Shown here in pieces: positions 1 through 13,154 of a stretch of 64,000 nt of DNA. Numbering within the stretch: position 1 is the first letter of the stretch; every line of letters begins with the position of its first letter. The DNA comes from Cornus controversa (Eukaryota; Streptophyta; Magnoliopsida; Cornales; Cornaceae). Under the pieces are notes generated by a model. It was not told the DNA's origin. It searched no databases and was given only the letters and a program-made list of their open reading frames with translations. Location: the NCBI GenBank assembly GCA_026545225.1, contig CM048845.1, positions 100,498,033-100,562,032 on the forward strand, in the 5' to 3' direction. The position numbers and the translations under genes are program-made.

Positions 1-2800
1 TTGACATTATTTTGCACAAAGTGATTATTGATAAATGTGAACCAGCATCCTTTCGCTTGACTGTCAAATTTAATCTTTCACAATTCACATTGTTGAGCAA
101 AATGGCATCTAAAGACTTAGACCTACGTCTTCAGTTGTCCATTTGGATTTTTATCATTACAACAACCAGTGACTTCCTTTTTAGATGAAATTACTACATC
201 TAAATTGGAATTTTCCCATCAGGCAATTTCTTTGATTTCATCATCATCATATGGGTTAGCCACATGAATTCTCTTTTCACATTCTTTCCTGTGCTATGTG
301 TCCTATTATTTCTTTGATATCTTACCTCCATTTTAACTTTGAGAAATTATTACAGTTTTAATGGGGTTTGTCTAATTAGGTTTTTTTTGTTAAATTTTTG
401 AATTTATCTCACTTATTATTCCTCTCTCTTTGTCCCAATTTTCTTAGTTTTCTATATGCATTTTTTTGGCCTATTCAATTTTGTTGTGTGCCATGTTAAA
501 TTCCTGTTCTTTTTTTAAATTCACTAAAATGTTTCTGTATTGCAGGAATGAATTTGTTTGTGATGCTTTGATTTTCTTAATTTGCTTTTCTGCTTTGTCT
601 AATTTTGATACACTTGGCTTTCTTGGAATACTTTCTTGCTATGTGAGTATTCATAGGAAAGAATTTTCTGCAATCTGTGTCTGTGAAGTAATGTCAATGT
701 TGGCTGTTCCGTAAACAATGTCATCTATAATTAGAATATTTTTCTTGATCTTTCTGTTGCAATGTCTCGGCCTTACTTCACTTTTATTGCATCTGCTCCA
801 CACTCTGACATATTAGAAATTGCAGGGAAATTAGCCAAAAGCCCATGCAGATTTGGGATAGTTGTTGTTGTTATCACTACTAGAACTACTGCATTGGGTA
901 TATAATCATTTTTCTTATGGTCAAACTAATTGGTTGTGATGAATAATTTTGTACTTGGAAAGTTAGCAAACCAACACATTGAGGACAACTTGAGGCAAAA
1001 ATTTTTTATTACATCCCTGTGGTTATGTTCCTTCGACTGTTCACCACTTCACCTAAATTTTTAATATTTTATGTGTCAACCATGTTATGTTAGGTTCTTT
1101 GCGACAACACCCATGGTCTCTGACTTTTTTAAGTTTTGTTACTTTATGTTTTATTTTTACCAAATTGGCAGTTCTAATTAATTATCTATTCATTGCATTC
1201 AATCAAAATTAGGACTGCAATTTCAATTTTGCTTCTGTTTGTATTTCATATTTTAATTTTTTAGCTTAATCTCTCAGTTAACTCCTAAGTTGCACAATAT
1301 GCGGATTTATGTCTCATCCTGTATAACTTACTGCCGTGGTCATAAGTATTGTCTTTGAAATTGGTTTAGGTGCATGCTTCTGTCCGATTGAATCAGGGAG
1401 CAAGAAGATTTGGTTATACTAGATTTTGGGGAACAGATGCAAAGCATGCTTGACCTTTTTGCTGTGTTAACTACCCACACAAGAACCCGAAAAAATCCTT
1501 AGTAGACAGAGCATCACCAAGTAAACCCAAAAAAATTGAGAACATAGACCACAATCCCCTAGAAGCCAAGTAGTATAGGAGAAGATCGGTTAGTGCTGTG
1601 ACTGCTGTCATCCACCTTCTTTTGGAAATAGTTATTGATAGCTAAAATATTTACTAAATAATTATAGTGGTAAAGATGGGATGAGGGAGGCAGAACCTGT
1701 AGTAGTTGTGGTTTATGAATAAGTCTATGACCTCTGAAGTTTGAATTATTATACTTCTTTTGATTCTTTAGCTTTTTTGTTTTTGTTCTTATGTTAAAGA
1801 AAAATATCTTCCATCTAAAATAACATCTAAATTTAGTTTTCTTTTGGAACCAAAAAATGTACATAAAATGAGAAATAATAATAATAATAAAGAAGTTGTG
1901 TTTGGAAGTGCACTTGACACTAATTATTTGGAAGCAAGAGAACAGAAAACCTTCTCTGTGCCTAAAGAAAAACTTTGCTTTTTCCACTTATCATACATCT
2001 GTAACACCATCACCTACATACCACCACAACCATTGATTTTGCCACTTTAACCATCACATTGACTTGGACAACTATTTTTTTTCTTTTGTGGTTTTGTATA
2101 ATGACTGCCCATGATTAATTATAAATGCTACCACATTCCTAGAAGAAGAAAAAAAAAGAAAGTAGTTACCCTACATCCATAAGCACCATACAAACCATTT
2201 CCAGAATTGCTCCACCTCACCTCACTGCTCAAATCCCATTTTCACCTTGAACAACACCTCTTTTACCATATCATCACTACTATCACACTATCATTGCATT
2301 GCCTCTATCACTAATAGTGTCACCATTTTGACAACCTTTACCACTTACCACCATTATCAATTTCACCCATTTTTTGTTGTAGATACCTACACAACTATCA
2401 AAGTTTGCAATCTGAGACTTATTCTGAAGCTTTTTGAAGGAGCCTCTAGGATGAAAATTCATATAAATAGAAGTCCCATTATTATCAATATATAAAATTC
2501 CATGGTAAGAAGGTTAGCTTGTGTCTTAAGTGGCCTCTCAGATATCTTAGTTTTCCATTAAGTGGCAATCTTAGGTCGTTTTAAATTCTGTATCCAGTTG
2601 TTGAAAGGTGCCTCAACATCTTGATTATCTCTATGGTAAGGATCATTATTACTTTGTCTTGGTTTTGACATCCACACGTATATTATCTGTGCCGCCCCCC
2701 CACCTCTCTCTCTGAAAAAAAAGGCCCTTTTTATTGCAGATATGATTAAATGAAACAAAGGAACTTTTTCTGGTTTGAGGCATGGGAGTCAAAAAGAAAT
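1..2800. other. AT-rich non-coding stretch, no gene supported
   Basis: No open frame here looks like a known protein. The longest frames are low-complexity (Phe/Ser/Thr-rich) and shift between strands. A stretch at 1373-1421 has a good 3' splice site before it and reads in frame for about 16 codons to a TGA, so it could be the last exon of a gene beginning left of the window, but I recognise no family in it. A TC/CT-rich and C-run patch lies near 2692-2710. Confidence 0.4.
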
Positions 2801-2809
2801 AATTTGGTG

Positions 2810-3640
2810 AATTAGGAGACCGTTGGCCTTAAAAGGTGGGCTGTGATTGGGAAATATAGTCTCGAGGAACAATGCTCTTTTAAGGAAAAGGATGCAGATG
2901 TTTCTGGTAGAGCCTGTTTGGCATGTTGTGATTAGATTAAGTATGGTCTTCAAGAAAAATGGGTGGGGATCCTGGCCAAGATGTTAGGAGTTAGGAATAA
3001 TCATTTGTTTCCTTGCAAAGCATACCTAGTACTCAGTGTTTTCTCCTGTTACTACATTTGACTTCGGAGGTGGCTCCAAAGTTTGGTTTGGAAAGGAACT
3101 TTAATGGGGAGAGAACACTACTAAAATTTATTTCCTAATCTCTAGACTTTCTTTACTTCATGGACCTTTTGTTTTTAATTTGTTGTTTCTTTTACCCTCC
3201 ACACAATTTTGAGTTTTAATATCTTTAGAAGATGTTCACATTTCCTCTTCAAGAACGGATGAGAGATGTTGGTGCTTGGATACGGATGGCTCCTTTCTGT
3301 TGAATCTTTCTCTGTTTTCTATCAAAATTAGAAAACTCTTTGCTTTTTCAACTGATTAATCTCATTTGGAGAGTCAGTGTCCTTCTAAAGTTAAGGCTTT
3401 GGTTGTCTGTTGCTCAAAATAGAGGTTCAACGAGATGCTTAAGACTAGAAGGCCTAACAAATCTCTTAGCCCACACAGTTGTTTGCATTTAGATATTCCA
3501 ATGTATATTGAAATGTCATTTGGAGGTTCTGACAAAAGGGAGTTAAGATCTCATGGCACCATGCTATCCTGGCACTGGTTTTGGTGTTTTGGAATGAGTA
3601 TGGTGCTGCAATTTTTTGCGATTAGGACACCCTGCTAAAG
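2810..3640 (+). pseudogene. Decayed L1-type LINE fragment (C-terminal part of reverse transcriptase ORF2)
   Basis: Short in-frame pieces on the + strand resemble the end of plant L1-type ORF2. Near 2845-2975 a piece reads GIGNIVSRNNALL and then a region matching the usual alternation of 'LWxxVI..KYGLQ.NGW'. Near 3255-3320 a second piece reads CWCLDTDGSF, the form that precedes the zf-RVT zinc-binding domain. At about 3372-3480 a third reads CPSKVKALV, a TAG stop, then MLKTRRPNKSLSPHSC, the zf-RVT core. The pieces lie in the correct order but are broken by stops and frameshifts, and no polyA tail or target duplication was found. It is an old 5'-truncated relic with no coding capacity. The family assignment rests on recalled motif patterns. 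Confidence 0.6.
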
Positions 3641-4809
3641 GAGATCTCGAAAGAGATCTGTCTTCACTTTTGATGTCAGTCACAAACATTCCATAGGAAT
3701 GCTTCTATCATTGGTTTTTGGTAATTGGAGGCTGTGAGTTTCTCTTGATTTCTTGCCAAAGCTGTCCATAGTGCTTTGAGGAAAAATTCAGAACAAAAAG
3801 TCAAGCTTAATTTGATGGCTGTTCTCTTGGCAACCCAAAACCATACAAGACCCAATAAGTCACTAACTTAACCTTAAATAAGACAAGCAGACCACTGACA
3901 TCGTCTATGTTTTAAAAATTTTAGAATTATTAAAATTACCTTGACTCCTAAAGTTAAGAAAATCCAAATGAAAAATAAAAAATCCATACCTATGTATAGG
4001 TAACATAAAATATCACCATAGTTATATAAACAAAACATAAAATATGACTTGAGGCAAACTAAAACTTTGTCTAGTCCTTTTTGTGGATGGATCCTTTCTC
4101 GCTACGAAGGTGGAGATTCATCAGCATTCAACAATTCCAACCTTTCAAGCACTAAAATAAATGTTTATGAGCTGCTGTAGATTTGATTCCCTAGTTGGGA
4201 AAATGCATTGTTGAGTTGAATGGATATGAGTTGTATAGATGTTATTCCTTTAAAGCTTCAATTTCCAAAATTTTCTGCAGTCCTTGCATAAAGTACTCTT
4301 TTGGGATTTATTTCTAAGTCCCGTTTCTTGTATAAATTCCTGATTTCACTTTTTCCTCTTTCTACATGTTTAAATTGTTTTACGAGATATTATTTTTGTT
4401 AACTATATTATATGCACTTGTAACCTATACTTGTGTTTACCATCTGTAGATAAACAATTTTCTTTATTGAATGTAAACATAAATGTTAATCATCTTCCGT
4501 CTATGGTAACCAAAATCACTGCATTCTCTTTGGTCATTTATTAGACCTTTTTGTAGTTTTTAATGGGAAAAGAAGAATTGTATTGAAAAATAAATTACAA
4601 GGAAGAAGGATCTAATTTCTGAATAAATTTTCTTACAAGAAAAACCCAAAAGCATAACTGAAAAATAGAAGCTTTAAGGGGTTGATTTGAAGTTAGAGAT
4701 TGGAGAAAGTCGTTACTGTGGGTTGCCTTTCGAAAGTTTTATACTTCTCATCTGAATACACTTAAAATTATTGTTTAAAGTTAACCGAACTAGTTGCAAA
4801 TATGTTGGG
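3641..4809. other. Intergenic stretch, nothing recognised
   Basis: AT-rich sequence without a supported coding frame, repeat or RNA gene. Confidence 0.4.
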
Positions 4810-4817
4810 CATAGGAG

Positions 4818-5350
4818 ACCTGCAACAAGATTGGATTCGGACCGGATGAGACTTGATTCAATCTGAATCTGATAAGATTATTTCTTGGTCTAATCCGATC
4901 CGATAACCCGATCCATTAAGGGTGTATTTTTTTTTTTAAGAAAATTAATTTCAAAACAGACAGGCAAACAATGATTAGAAAAAGAGAGAGAAGACGAAGA
5001 AGACAAATAAAATATGGACAAAAATGAGAAGAAAATTAGAATTTTTACTCTTTGTTAAAGAAAAAGCACTAAGGAGTAAGTAAAAATAGAAAGAGAAAAG
5101 ACTAAGAGAAAATAATGATATTTTTTTTTGATATTATGTATATATTATAATGCTAGATAATATATGTATAACATATTATATATTACATTATTTCGGATCG
5201 GATTAAATTGACCATAGTCCATATCCGGTTTATTTAACCATCATATCATTATATTCAGATCGTTAACGGGTTCTCAGATTAAATGTTCAATCCATATCCA
5301 ACTTATCGGATTGGATTCAAATCAAAATCCGATCTGCTAACATCCCTAAT
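4818..5350. mobile_element. Small hAT-like MITE with GATCGG-rich ends
   Basis: Both ends carry oppositely oriented sequence rich in GGATCGGATT-like words. The right end read inward begins AGGGATGTTAGCAGATCGG; the left end begins with a degenerate version (CCTGCAACAAGATTGG). An 8-bp flank, CATAGGAG at 4810-4817 and CATAGGTG at 5351-5358, looks like a hAT-type target duplication with one mismatch. The centre is AT-rich and has no coding frame. The left terminus is eroded, so the exact start is uncertain. Confidence 0.5.
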
Positions 5351-5358
5351 CATAGGTG

Positions 5359-7128
5359 TCAGTACAACTATTATGGCCCATAATCTTGGTGAGGCTAATA
5401 ATCATATATTGTGGCCAATACGGCCCACCAACATCATGTAACAGCACTTTGAGATGCAACGGCCTATAACAGCCAACTATAGCTGCTTTTTAGCTCGAGA
5501 ATATAGTGACTTCTTTTATAGTCCTATTTTGCATTCTCCATTTGCTTCCTCAAACTCCTTTAATAATCTAGAGCCTAAATATATGATCTATCAAGTTAAA
5601 CAACAAAATTTTGAAATTTTATCTGAAATCTTGTACCAAATTTTTTAAATCCTAGAACCCCTAATTACCTCCAGACACAGATTCATCCATCAACTCTCCA
5701 CTCAAGTTTCCAGTCACACAGTTCGCTCCGTCAACAGATTATGTGATCTGCTTCATTCCGTGATTTGATCTCCAATGCCTAGTTGTCCAAGTTGCATTTC
5801 ATTGTGCATAGACACTTCAGTGTTGAATTCTTTGTGTAGCACAAGGATTATGTTATTCAACACTCTGAATAGTAACTCACCATCTAATGCAAGATGTAGA
5901 TGATGCAAAATAAAATATGCTCTCTATTTGTTGTTGTTGTGAAAATATATGATACTTTTTCTGGAACAAATCATATTAATTCCAACAAGCGTGCGGTCAC
6001 AAGTTCAAGTCCGAGAATAGTCACTTTGTGCAAAATAATGTCAATTGTTAGGTGTATCTCCAATTTTTTCCTCCTAGCACCCCATATAGGTAGGACATAC
6101 ATGAGATAAGTCAGCATAATGTGAATATGCTATGTAATTTATATCCATTGTTTAGTTGCACTTTATTGGAACTCCCCTTCATCTAACATCTGCTTAAAAT
6201 TTTATCTAAGTTGTAAACTTTTGACTTTAGTTTGCATGCTCAATATTTTGTGGTTATGTTTTCCAAATAGAAAACTTTTGACTTCTACATTCAGTTTTTG
6301 AGTTAGTTTTTGATATTTTTATCTTGATAAAATGACTTCAGACAATGGTTGCCAAATTATATTGCATTATTTATTGAAAGTTTGTTGTGATATAGATGTA
6401 TAATCTTATGAGATTCATTGTTGCTTTTACCTTTTATAAACAAGACTAGATCTAGATCTCTATGGGAGACAAAGTCTTGTAATGATGGTGAATGATTGCT
6501 TGCCTGATATACTCATGAGTTTATGTAAAGTGATTCTTGGTGTTAACTGTGATAGAGTGACAACATGATACAATCAGTGAATTGCTGCTAAGTGGTTGTG
6601 TTTTAACTAAATGAATTGGACATGAGGTCTAAGTGTATGTGAGGGATTCTTTCTAGTCCAAGTCCGTGATTTGCCATGTTTGTTGTGTGAAACCATGTTT
6701 GAGGCCACTAATTGAATTCTGGACATGTTTAGTGCTTCTCAATGTAGCCTGAGATTATGGTCGATTACATCAAAGTTTGGTTTAGAGTTTGAATTATGAT
6801 TGAACATCAGTCGTTGTTCAGAAGAAATGGAAAATGAGGAAAACTCACATTACGAACTGACTTTGGAGCTTCTCAGGGCTCTTGATGGTGCTAGACGTCT
6901 GACTTCTACAAAGGCTGAATCCTAGCAGATATATTTTGAGGTTTCCTAACTGGTTGGGACTGTGATTATGATGTATATGACTAATTGGGACTGAGGTGAC
7001 ACAAATGTCTCTACAGACACCAGAAGTTTACAAAGCAACATCTGTTCCAAATAATAGCAAACTGCTAATGATCTGTGTAGAGGTATATCATATCAAGAAT
7101 TTCTCATTATCATAATTCTATTGTGCAG
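5359..7128. other. Upstream/5' region of the PHD gene, first exon not located
   Basis: The first recognisable PHD exon opens at 7129 after a 3' splice site (TTGTGCAG), so an upstream exon with the start codon must lie further left. A 32-codon frame at 6827-6925 opens with ATG but shows no family resemblance and ends in a stop before 7129, so I do not assign it. Nothing else is recognised. Confidence 0.4.
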
Positions 7129-10100
7129 GATAAACCTTGTGATATATGCGGTGATATTGGTGTTGTGGAGGCAATAGTTACTTGTTCTCGGTGCAGAATA
7201 GCTTGCGAGCATGTGTAAGATCTCTACCAATCTCTCTTCCCCTAACCCCTTTAACCATCATTTCTTACATTCGCGGCTTAGTTGTTGATACTGGGACAAA
7301 GACTAATTTATTGCTAACTTCTAGAAGAATCGAAATGTAGGTATTAAATTATTAGAATCTAAGTGTCACTGAATGTTTGGATATCCAAAGGAAGACTAAT
7401 TGTATAAGTCTCTCGTGAAATCTCCAATCCATACTAGTAACAAATTGAGTAATTTCAAGCATTAGAACATGTTCTTCTGTAATTAGAATCACCCATCTGT
7501 TGAAAACTGGGTTTCTGCTAGGGCTACAAAATTTCCAGTGAATCAGTTCCCTCTGTGTGATATATATATATATATACACATACATATATATATATATATA
7601 TATGCGCATTGGCAATGCCTAGTAGATTGGATTAGATTCAGAAGAGAACATGTTCGACATTAAATCTAAATTGTCAAAAAAATGTTATATTTTATGTATA
7701 CAGTTTCGTTCATATAATTTTCATATGTTGCTATTCCCTCATGAAATAGCTGATCCAAGTTTTTATTTTCTTGCATTTAGTCAAGGATATTAGCCCAATG
7801 GCATCTGTTGTATATAAATCGTGTAATTATTTTGACCTTTGTGCTGAATTTGTTTCTGTTTCTCCCCCATTTTCAGTTATTGCAAGAAAATCTGTACTAA
7901 GGATGTACCAGAAGTCTGGATTTGTGAAGCATGTGAACTGAGCACCGAGATGGCTTCACCGAAATCTGGCATGAATGAAGGCTTGCCTACATGTTCTGCA
8001 GGTTCGAAGAAACTTACCGATGATTCAGGGAGGCGGATTTGTTTTAAATGGGAAAAGACTGTTGCTGGAAAAGTGAAATTTCTTTCTGCTCAAGAAGCTA
8101 TAACGCTATCTTCAGGAGCTAAGAAATCTGAGTCCACTTCGAAGGGCAATTTACAGTCAAGCCCTGGGCCATCAAAAGCCATGGTCTCAATGTCCATGAG
8201 GACTCCAGTCAAGCCCAAAGCTACCCATCCAAAATTCTCCTTGTATAAGGTCAAAGAAAATCCTAGGTTTAGATCCCCCGAGCATTTTAAGCCTCCCAGA
8301 CATGGCAACATCCAAATCAATTCAGTAGTTCAACCACAAGTAACTCAAACAGAACTACAAGGTGAATCTATTAATGTTTTATGCATAAAATTTCGAACTC
8401 ACTCATGCTAATAGAGACAGAGAAAGATGTAGGTGACGTGCATGCCATTCCTGAGAATTATAAATTGTCTTTTCTCAATGCAAATTGGATGCTTTGTTCT
8501 AGGATTTAGTGCCTCAGTTTAAGACACGGTTAACTCAGCAAAGTTTCTGGCTTACTCAGTAAAAAGTTGATTAGGTCTTAATTGATATTGCCAACTTTAA
8601 ACTCACTTGTGCTTTTACAAACTTCGCAATTTTTTAACGGAAGATAGTTGGATTTAAGTTTTCAGTTTTATAGTTCCTCTTAACTAATGTACACTACTGT
8701 AGTAAAATCTATCAAATAGATTGGGGGCTTGTCTATGAGAGTCAGCGATTTTTATTAACAATGTGAGGTATCTGTAATCTATCTTACATGTATTATATTT
8801 GACATGAATTTTTTCTGTCAAGATTCCAAATAAATCTATTTGGTAAATCTTTGAGTCAGGTATTTGTGTTTTAGAATATTATTAGAGGCTAAACTTATGT
8901 CTCATCTCAGTGGTAAGACCAATGAGGGGCGTCTTAATTTGAGCATATGCCAGTCATTCTGGTTTTGTTTTGTTTTGATTGCTTGTACTGTAAATTGGTA
9001 TTTTTCCCACTCGTGCAACTGTTATTGTTATGTTATGCTTCTTCTTTTTTCAGGAAATAAAGCTGTTCTAGCTCCTATGAAGCAACATATTCACAAGGGG
9101 CAGCCCATAGTTTCCCTTAAGCATGCTGTAGAAATTGAATCTACTTGCACAAAGGTAGAAAAGGCAACATGTAAAGCGTCATATGCATCTTCACTGTCAA
9201 CATTTTGTCCAACTATTGTCAGTTCAGGCAAGAGAAATTTTCTGTTCTCTTATTAATTTGAATGTTTTCAGTTTATGCATGTCATATTCCTCTGTCTATA
9301 TTGATTGGGATGTCTAAAGGATTGTCCAAAAAGGTCATAAAGTAGGACCAGTATTATTTCTGAGTTTTTCTTATTAATTAGAAAAAATTGAAGAACATTT
9401 CCATTGTATTTAAAGAAAATGAAATAGGCTCATAGATGCATGAGATAATGCAATCATTATGATATCCAGATGTTTGATCATATTTCTGATAAGGATGTTA
9501 TTGATATTGTGACATGATATATAAGAGTTAATTCACTATTCCGACTGGAATCATTTGTTAAATGTCAAATTGCTTTTACTAAATCGGGAATATCTACTTT
9601 TTAGGTGATAACATTTGCACTGATGTGGAGCCAAGGAATTCCAATGCTGAGAATGGGGACTTGCTGCTTAAATCTGACAAATGTTTTCCTAGTCATCCGG
9701 CTCTTGATGCATCTTGGAAGTGAGTAAACCTGTTCGAAGTTCTATCTGTGCATTCAAAGTTAATGATCAATTGTCCTTAATTTTTTATATTATTATTGTA
9801 TATTAATTTTACCATAAGTTAATGCTTCAGTTAATTCTCCACCTTTTTTCCTTTTCTCATACTTCTATCTTTGCAACATGGAAGGCTAGCACAAAATATA
9901 TTTTCATAATTTTTTTCCTTTTCCATTTTCTGCTGTGAATATTATCTTTAGGGAAAAAAAAAAGCAATTGTTGATGTATATGGAGACCGAAGTGGTGGAA
10001 ACAACTTCCATAGAATTATTGAGAATATTTTTCATTTGAATTCTCTGAGAACCTGATATGATTTGAACTTTTCTTTTTTCCCGGAAACTAGTTTAGCTGC

Positions 10101-13100
10101 CATCATATAGAATTTTTTGGACTGGAATATATGGTTTCTATTAGAGAATTTAAATATTAAAGTTACACCCTCTCTATCTGTGACGTCCCACATCGCTTTT
10201 TTTTTTTGGGAGGGGGGGTAGAAGTTGTTGAGTCTTATATGTGTGGATGTCTCCTAACTGTGTAGACGTATTTTGAAAACCATGAGCACAGAGAGGAGAG
10301 TGTGCAAAGCGGACAATATTTACACAGGGCAGGTCAGGTCGTGACAAATGGTATCAGAGCCAATTCCCAGAAATGGGTGAACATGCACAAGCCCATGCGG
10401 GTTAGGCCAGGGAGGATGCTGGGTCCCAAGAGGGGGTGGTTGTGACGTACCACATCGCCTAGGGGGGAGAAGTTGACAAGTCTTAAATGTGTGGTTGTCT
10501 CCTAACTGTGGAGACGCGTTTTGAAAATCATGAGCACTAAGAGGAGAGTGTGCAAAGCAGACAATATCTACTCAGGGTGGGGCGGGTCAGGACACTACAA
10601 CTTAAGCTTTTAGAGTAGATGGTGGTTAACAGTTAACATTTTTCTCTGAATATGATTTTTGCTTGGCTATTGAAACTTGAGCTTAAAAATTGAGGGAGGG
10701 AAAGGAAGTTGTTTGGTTATGGGCGATAACTTTATTATTTTTAAGTTAAATTCTGATTCACCTTAGAATTCTTTTTGCTTTATTGGTGGCAAATTCGTCT
10801 ATTTTTGGTTGCCTACTATCGATTCTCAGATGAATGGAAGGAAGTCTCTTTTTGTCCAAAACACATTACATGTGATATGTAAAGCTCCGTTGACCTAAAA
10901 TATTTGTCATACTTTTGAGTAGTTACTTAGTATGTATTTGGCCCAGACTTAATCCTTTCTATTTGTAGTTTCTTTAGAATTATTTTATCTACTTCAGGCA
11001 TTTTATAATGTAGATACTGTTTTAAGTCCTGCTCATTAACAACTTTTGTTCATCGAGATGTATAATATTGTATTTAAAAGTTCACATTCTTTAAACGCAA
11101 ATTACAGAAGTATTCGTATGCCTTAACAATAATTTTTTTGCATTCTCTAGGGGAAGCTTCAAAATTCTTGATACTGTTAAACGTGGGGAACTTACTGATG
11201 GGTTACAGGCTCATCCTCCATCCAAAGTTCGTCGAAAAGTATACGAGTTGTCAAAGCGAATGCCTAGAATTCTTCAGTTTGAGCTGATTCCACGTTGCCA
11301 TTTTTGGACTGATATGTTCCAGAATGATTATCCTGATACGGATGATATCGCATTGTATTTTTTCTCCCATGATAGTGAGAGGTCTGTTCTCAAACCCGAG
11401 TCTTGGACTATAGATATATTTTTACTCGACAATTGATGTTATTTTAGATATTGAAACATGCTTTCTCTTGAGTTGTAGATCTGAGAATTATATCTTCCTC
11501 TTGGAGTACATAGAGAGGCATGACTTGGTGATGAGAAGTAACATGGGCGGCATGGAATTGCTTGTTTTGACATCCAAACTTCTTCATTTGAATTCTCAGA
11601 GTTAGCTCTCAATTCTCTGTAATATACATTTTTCTTAATGCTCTTGTAGGGATAGATATTGTTTCTTTATTCACTAGTACGAGGTGTCTGTAGCTCAATA
11701 GCCAACACATCAGTTACCATGTTTGTTCAACTTGGCAATAATGTCTTGAACATTGGCTTAGGCAGTGAATATATGTGGGAGTTCATTCTGTTAGGCGTAG
11801 TAGAGTATAGTATAGAAATTGTGAAATTATTGGTTGTCACACATGTAAAATGGGGGGAAAGGAAAAGGGGGTGGGGGTGGGGTGCACTTCAAATTAGTTT
11901 TGAGATAAATTTTGTTCTCTTTATTTGGTAATACATTTTCTTTATGGGTAAGTTATATTACATGGTAATGGCCAAAGTCAAATGAAATCTGGAAAGAAAG
12001 AAATAATGCTGAAGTCATTCCTGTGCATTTCTTAGCTGTGTGTTCAGGGGTTTGAATTATAAATAATCAAAAAGCATGCCCGTGCATTTCTTTTCCGTGT
12101 TCGGGGGTTTGAATTACAAATAATAATAAAAATTAAGGTGTAGGTGAACCATTAGATTGGATGAGCTTCTCTTGACACATAATTATCAAATGACTGCTTG
12201 AATTTTATCTTCTTAAATAAGTGTCTTTTGGCTCAAAATAGCTAAACCAAGGAGAACCATGAGCTCTTGTGATAAATGATCTGTGTGGTCAAGTGACTCA
12301 AGTTTGTGTCTTTGACATGTGCTTTTATAGTTTCTTAATATATTATAACATCACATTTGTATCTGTGGATGCTATTACAGGATGGAACGAGAAATGCTTT
12401 TTATGGGGAGTCTTTCGTCGAATGAAAAAATATGAAGCTATATTAGAGGAACATGGGAAAATACCTTTACGTGTTTGTCCTTCAGACAATACAAGTGACA
12501 GTCATACTAGTGGGGAGGACAGTGAGGTTGTTGACATGGAAATTGACATGATAGGCGGAAAAGATGTGGGAAGAGTTGATATAAAAATCCTGAAAGAATC
12601 ACTTAAAAGAGGCTGTGGAAGCTCTGGGGAAGAAAATGCTACTCCGATCTCCTTACATGGGTCATATGTGAAGAATCCAGCTGTTTCGACAAAGATGGAT
12701 TTCCCCTATAAACTTCCTTTATTAGAACTTAAAAAGGAATCATGCAATGACATTCCTCCAGGTTTCGAGGAGGCTTGTAGGCTAAAATTCAGGGGTAGCT
12801 CGTGTAGAGTTACAGTTAGAGAGGAAAAACTACTACAAAAAGCTATCAGCCCAGCAAAGGTAAATATAAGCATGGAGAGAGTTTCAGAAGCCTCTGGAGG
12901 CAACAGTTCGCGACCTGAGCCTATGAAAGATTCCGTTTTACTAGGAGTTCAGGAGAGGAAGCATCAGGTACTTAAAATTATTTAATTTATATGCTGAACG
13001 GAATTTCTAAATCTTGTTTATGATGTCATAATATATTTTGGGCCCTCAATAGGTTTCTGCTCATGGTACTATGGCTACCTGTTCCTCCCCTTCATCAGTA

Positions 13101-13154
13101 AAGAATGACAGACTTCGACACTCCACTGTGACTGTCAAAAAAGAAGTTCCATAG
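7129..13154 (+). CDS. PHD-finger protein of the AIPP2/PAIPP2 type (5' end missing)
   Basis: Eight exons join in frame for 633 codons plus stop: 7129-7214, 7877-8361, 9054-9227, 9605-9719, 11151-11381, 11479-11600, 12381-12967, 13053-13154. Exons 1-2 encode a complete C4HC3 PHD finger (CDICGDIG ... CSRC ... EHVYC ... CEAC). Exons 5-7 encode the conserved C-terminal module of this family: [34 protein letters not shown], and finally [20 protein letters not shown] split across an intron. The rest is Ser/Lys-rich linker. In Arabidopsis, AIPP2 and its paralogue link the H3K27me3 reader AIPP3 to the phosphatase CPL2 in a nuclear repressor complex; a similar role here is inference. This protein is much shorter than AIPP2 itself and is nearer the small PHD paralogues. 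Intron 3 appears to use a GC donor (9228), and intron 4 holds a TRIM. The start codon was not found. Confidence 0.85.
7556..7605. repeat. (TA)n microsatellite
   Basis: An interrupted AT dinucleotide tract in intron 1 of the PHD gene. Confidence 0.9.
10179..10599 (+). mobile_element. TRIM retrotransposon in intron 4 of the PHD gene
   Basis: A miniature LTR element. The left LTR is 10179-10346 (TGTGACGTCCCACATCGC ... GTGACA) and the right LTR is 10441-10599 (TGTGACGTACCACATCGCC ... CTACA). Two bases after the left LTR lies a perfect initiator-tRNA-Met primer binding site, TGGTATCAGAGCC (10349-10361). A purine-rich tract (AAGAGGGGGTGG, about 10428-10439) sits directly before the right LTR. The internal part is under 100 bp and has no coding capacity. 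The two LTRs differ at several positions, including an extra T/G-rich stretch in the left copy, so the insertion is not recent. No clear target duplication is seen. The element is in the same orientation as the gene. Confidence 0.85.
10349..10361 (+). other. TRIM primer binding site (tRNA-Met)
   Basis: TGGTATCAGAGCC, complementary to the 3' end of plant initiator tRNA-Met, two bases after the left LTR. Confidence 0.85.
12022..12125. repeat. Imperfect tandem duplication in intron 6 of the PHD gene
   Basis: Two copies of about 55 bp, each with TGCATTTCTT followed by TTCGGGGGTTTGAATTA or its variant and a TAAATAAT tract. Confidence 0.6.

Noticed and set aside
1373-1421. Possible last exon of a gene to the left (3' splice site, 16 codons, TGA).
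   Set aside because: Too short, no family resemblance, and no upstream exon could be linked to it within the window.
6827-6925. Short ATG frame before the first PHD exon, possible exon 1.
   Set aside because: It ends in a stop before 7129 with no donor that joins it convincingly to the PHD frame.
10349-10361. TGGTATCAGAGCC considered as part of a tRNA gene.
   Set aside because: It is the complement of a tRNA 3' end placed just after an LTR; no cloverleaf can be drawn around it.
11659-11931. 90-codon frame in intron 6 of the PHD gene.
   Set aside because: It lies between exons that join in phase without it and shows no family motif.
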